A stretch of 64,000 nt of DNA. Source: Martinezella lusitana (GTDB taxonomy: Bacteria; Pseudomonadota; Alphaproteobacteria; Rhizobiales; Rhizobiaceae). The stretch is taken from NCBI RefSeq assembly GCF_010668395.1, contig NZ_WUEY01000013.1:62001-126000 (forward strand), written 5' to 3'. Every line of letters begins with the position of its first letter. Position 1 is the first letter of the stretch. Below the pieces are notes generated by a model. The model searched no databases. It was not told where the DNA came from and saw only the letters and a list, made by a program, of their open reading frames with translations. This document shows positions 61,902 to 64,000 of this stretch, one piece after another. Position numbers and translations under genes: made by a program.

Positions 61902-63674
61902 TCAGCCGAAGGTGAAGGCGTAGGCCTGTACCCCGGGGTCGAGGAAACGGATCTCGAAGTTGCGTGCGGCGACATCGCCGGACTGGCGGACGAGCTGGTA
62001 GAGCCTGGTTTCCGTAACGGCGCCGTTTCCGGCGGCATCGGTATCGGAGCCGTGGTTGGAGCCAGGGGCCTTTCCGTCCACCGTCACCTGGAAGCGGATC
62101 GGCTTTCCATCGGCGGACGGCCCGAGGACGAGATGCAGGTCGCGGGCGCTGAAACGATAGCTTATGCCGCCGCCTGCCGTGTCGAGCGAAGCCTGTTCCG
62201 GGCCGACGGTCCATGTTCCGGCCAGCCCCCATTGGTTCAGGTCGGGATTGGCAATCGAATAGTTGGCAGGGGTATCGGCCTTCAGGCCCTCGGGAGAGAC
62301 GAAGCCGGTCGCCTGTTTGTAGCCGACGTAGGTCTCGCCCGAGCGGATATGGCCGAGATCGGGGCTCGCTTCGGCACCCTTTGCATCCGGAACGACCGGG
62401 CCGCTTTGGGCCATGTCGCTGCCTGCCTCGTGTAGAAGATCCTGGATCGCCTGTTCGGTCTGGCGATAGTTGCCTTCGCCGAAATGCTGGTAGCGGACCT
62501 GCCCCTTGGCATCGATCAGGTAATGGGCGGGCCAGTAGTTGTTCTCGAAGGCGCGCCAGATGCGATAGTCGTTGTCGATCGCGACGGGATAGCCGATCTT
62601 GAAGTCGGCGATTGCCTTCCTGACGTTATCGACATTCTTCTCGAAGGCGAATTCGGGAGCGTGGACGCCGATCACGACAAGGCCCCGATCCCTATACTTT
62701 TCCGCCCAGGCGCGAACATAGGGTATGGTGCGGATGCAGTTGATGCAGGAATAGGTCCAGAAATCGACGAGCACGACCTTGCCGCGAAGCTCGGCTGACG
62801 TCAGCGGCTCGGAATTCAGCCATGTGACGGCGCCGTCGAGGGAAGGGGCTGGGCCTTCGATCGGAAGATCGCTGTGGAACGGGTGTGCCGCTTCGCTGGC
62901 AATCTTCATTGCGCCGTTGCTGGCAATTTCGGTCTCCGGACCTGGCGCTTTCGCGTGCAGCTTTTCCAGCAATGCCTGCTCGAAGGAGCCGGTGCTTGCA
63001 TAGGAAAGGCGGGCGAGCAGGCCGGTATCGAGGCCAAGGGCGATGGCTGCGACGCCGGCGAGAACAGCGGCGCCTGCGAGCTGGCGGATGCGTTCGCTGA
63101 CGCCCAGAGATCGCTTCATGCCGGCAAAGATCCTGCCGCCGGCAAACAGCGCGACGGCGAGCGAGGTCGCGGCACCGGCGCCATAAGCCAGCAGCAGGAA
63201 CGTCGTCTGCAGGTTGGCGCCCTTCAACGCCGCGCCCGTCAGCACAAGCCCGAGGATCGGGCCGGCGCAGGGCGCCCAAAGCAGGCCGGTCGCAATGCCG
63301 AGCACGAAGGAGCTTTTGACGCTTGCGCTCGCACGATGCGCGCCGGCGGCGTTCAGGAGATTGTTGCCGAGATCGACGGCCGGCCGGGACAGGGCGCTGG
63401 CGATACGCGGCGAAATCAGGCCCAGGCCGAAGAGCCCGAGCAGGACGATTGCCGCGAGGCGGCCGTATTCATTGGCGCGGATGGCCCAGGCGCCACCGAT
63501 CGCGGCAAGGGTTGCGACACATGCGAAGGTGAGCGCCATGCCCGCAAGCATAGGCAGCGTGCTCCTGACGAAGGGCTGTCCGGCGCGGGCGAAGACGAAG
63601 GGGAGGATGGGCAGGATACACGGACTGAGGATCGTCAGCGCGCCGCCGAGATAGGCTATGATGAGAAGCGTCAT
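61902..63674 (-). CDS. DipZ-type protein: CcdA membrane domain fused to a periplasmic thioredoxin-like domain
   Basis: A 590-residue fusion. The N-terminal CcdA/DsbD-like domain (about 1-230) has redox cysteines Cys19 (LSPCILPILPF) and Cys136 (WAPCAGP). The middle periplasmic redoxin domain (about 265-430) has the active site SCINC (Cys310, Cys313) in FWTYSCINCIRTIPY and NYWPAHYLID with the cis-proline. The C-terminal domain (about 460-590) is the beta-rich DipZ-specific carbohydrate-binding-like module. It moves reducing power from cytoplasm to periplasmic thiols. AAAGGAG before ATG 63674 decides the start. Confidence 0.92.
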   Translation of the reverse strand: MTLLIIAYLGGALTILSPCILPILPFVFARAGQPFVRSTLPMLAGMALTFACVATLAAIGGAWAIRANEYGRLAAIVLLGLFGLGLISPRIASALSRPAVDLGNNLLNAAGAHRASASVKSSFVLGIATGLLWAPCAGPILGLVLTGAALKGANLQTTFLLLAYGAGAATSLAVALFAGGRIFAGMKRSLGVSERIRQLAGAAVLAGVAAIALGLDTGLLARLSYASTGSFEQALLEKLHAKAPGPETEIASNGAMKIASEAAHPFHSDLPIEGPAPSLDGAVTWLNSEPLTSAELRGKVVLVDFWTYSCINCIRTIPYVRAWAEKYRDRGLVVIGVHAPEFAFEKNVDNVRKAIADFKIGYPVAIDNDYRIWRAFENNYWPAHYLIDAKGQVRYQHFGEGNYRQTEQAIQDLLHEAGSDMAQSGPVVPDAKGAEASPDLGHIRSGETYVGYKQATGFVSPEGLKADTPANYSIANPDLNQWGLAGTWTVGPEQASLDTAGGGISYRFSARDLHLVLGPSADGKPIRFQVTVDGKAPGSNHGSDTDAAGNGAVTETRLYQLVRQSGDVAARNFEIRFLDPGVQAYAFTFG

Positions 63675-64000
63675 CGTCTTGCTCCTTTGGAAGCGATTGA
63701 CCGGCTGCCAACGGCGACGTGCCGTGCTCAGCGGTGAGGCCACCTGCCGCTGGCGACGTATCTCGAATGTGTCGGGCTGGACGGGAGAATGTACCGAAAC
63801 GTCGATGTCGTCGGCCTCGATACAATGCGATACAAATTGGCGGATGCGCGTGTGATCTTGCCGGCGTTTCGGGCGCTGCCAGGCCTTGGCCGATCAAAGG
63901 AATCGGATTGTATCAGACTGTATCTGTACGGCCTGAAGCTACAAAGGCATTCAAAAGGCCGCCGCATGCGACACATCGACGATACAAGCGGCTGGTTTTC
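63675..64000. promoter_or_regulatory. Non-coding stretch upstream of dipZ with paired GATACA repeats
   Basis: These 326 bp to the window edge have no convincing gene. They hold GATACA at 63819-63824 and 63829-63834 (10-bp period), the inverse TGTATC at 63909-63914 and 63919-63924 (again 10-bp period), and a further GATACA at 63981-63986. The two tandem pairs face each other, 90 bp apart. This looks like an operator array for dipZ and probably for a divergent gene beyond the window. Confidence 0.5.

Noticed and set aside
1..64000. CRISPR arrays, tRNA or rRNA genes, insertion sequences, prophage
   Set aside because: No repeat-spacer pattern, cloverleaf, rRNA stretch, transposase or integrase-like protein was found on either strand by reading.

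Overview
The window is a high-GC chromosomal or chromid segment from a Rhizobiaceae alphaproteobacterium (Rhizobium/Agrobacterium type). The main evidence is a nearly complete succinoglycan (exo) cluster in the Sinorhizobium meliloti order, an aerobic cob cluster, MocDEF-like proteins and many solute ABC transporters. I saw no rRNA, tRNA, CRISPR array, insertion sequence or prophage.

Layout. 1-6.8 kb: the 3' end of a family 2 glycoside hydrolase gene, a GntR/FadR regulator, an aldo/keto reductase and a ribose-type sugar ABC operon. 6.9-25.6 kb: exopolysaccharide island. exoZ-exoQ-exoF-exoY run leftward and exoX-exoU rightward from a 731-bp AT-rich control region. exoV-exoW run leftward, then exoH-K-L-A-M-O-N-P run rightward. 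Together these supply lipid priming, sugar addition, acetyl/pyruvyl/succinyl decoration, UDP-glucose supply, chain-length control, polymerisation and trimming. The flippase gene exoT is not in the window; a 686-bp gap lies upstream of exoW, next to where it would be expected. 25.6-32.5 kb: a DMT exporter, an FMN reductase, a MocD/E/F-like Rieske oxygenase set, a divergent LacI regulator and an IolI-like TIM-barrel protein, with palindromic candidate LacI operators, then nikR. 32.5-39.7 kb: aerobic cobalamin genes cobF-G-H-I-J and cobL-M on the minus strand, with cobK inverted between cobJ and cobL.

39.7-50 kb: AraC regulator with a fosmidomycin-resistance-type MFS pump; dadA-alr with a divergent Lrp regulator (D-/L-alanine use); an HWE sensor kinase; an ornithine cyclodeaminase family gene with its own divergent Lrp regulator; a small membrane protein with an apparently leaderless promoter. 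49.5-56.3 kb: a HutC-type repressor diverges from a polar amino acid ABC transporter operon. That operon ends with a histidine ammonia-lyase homologue that has lost the cofactor-forming Ala-Ser-Gly triad, followed by a SolA/sarcosine-oxidase-like flavoenzyme. This is the best candidate for an undescribed catabolic system in the window. 56.3-64 kb: cytochrome b561, SDR, aldehyde dehydrogenase with divergent LysR, an O-methyltransferase, a secreted alpha/beta hydrolase and DipZ. The window ends in a 326-bp non-coding stretch with paired GATACA repeats.

All identifications come from reading the translated sequence and recalled family motifs; no database search was run.
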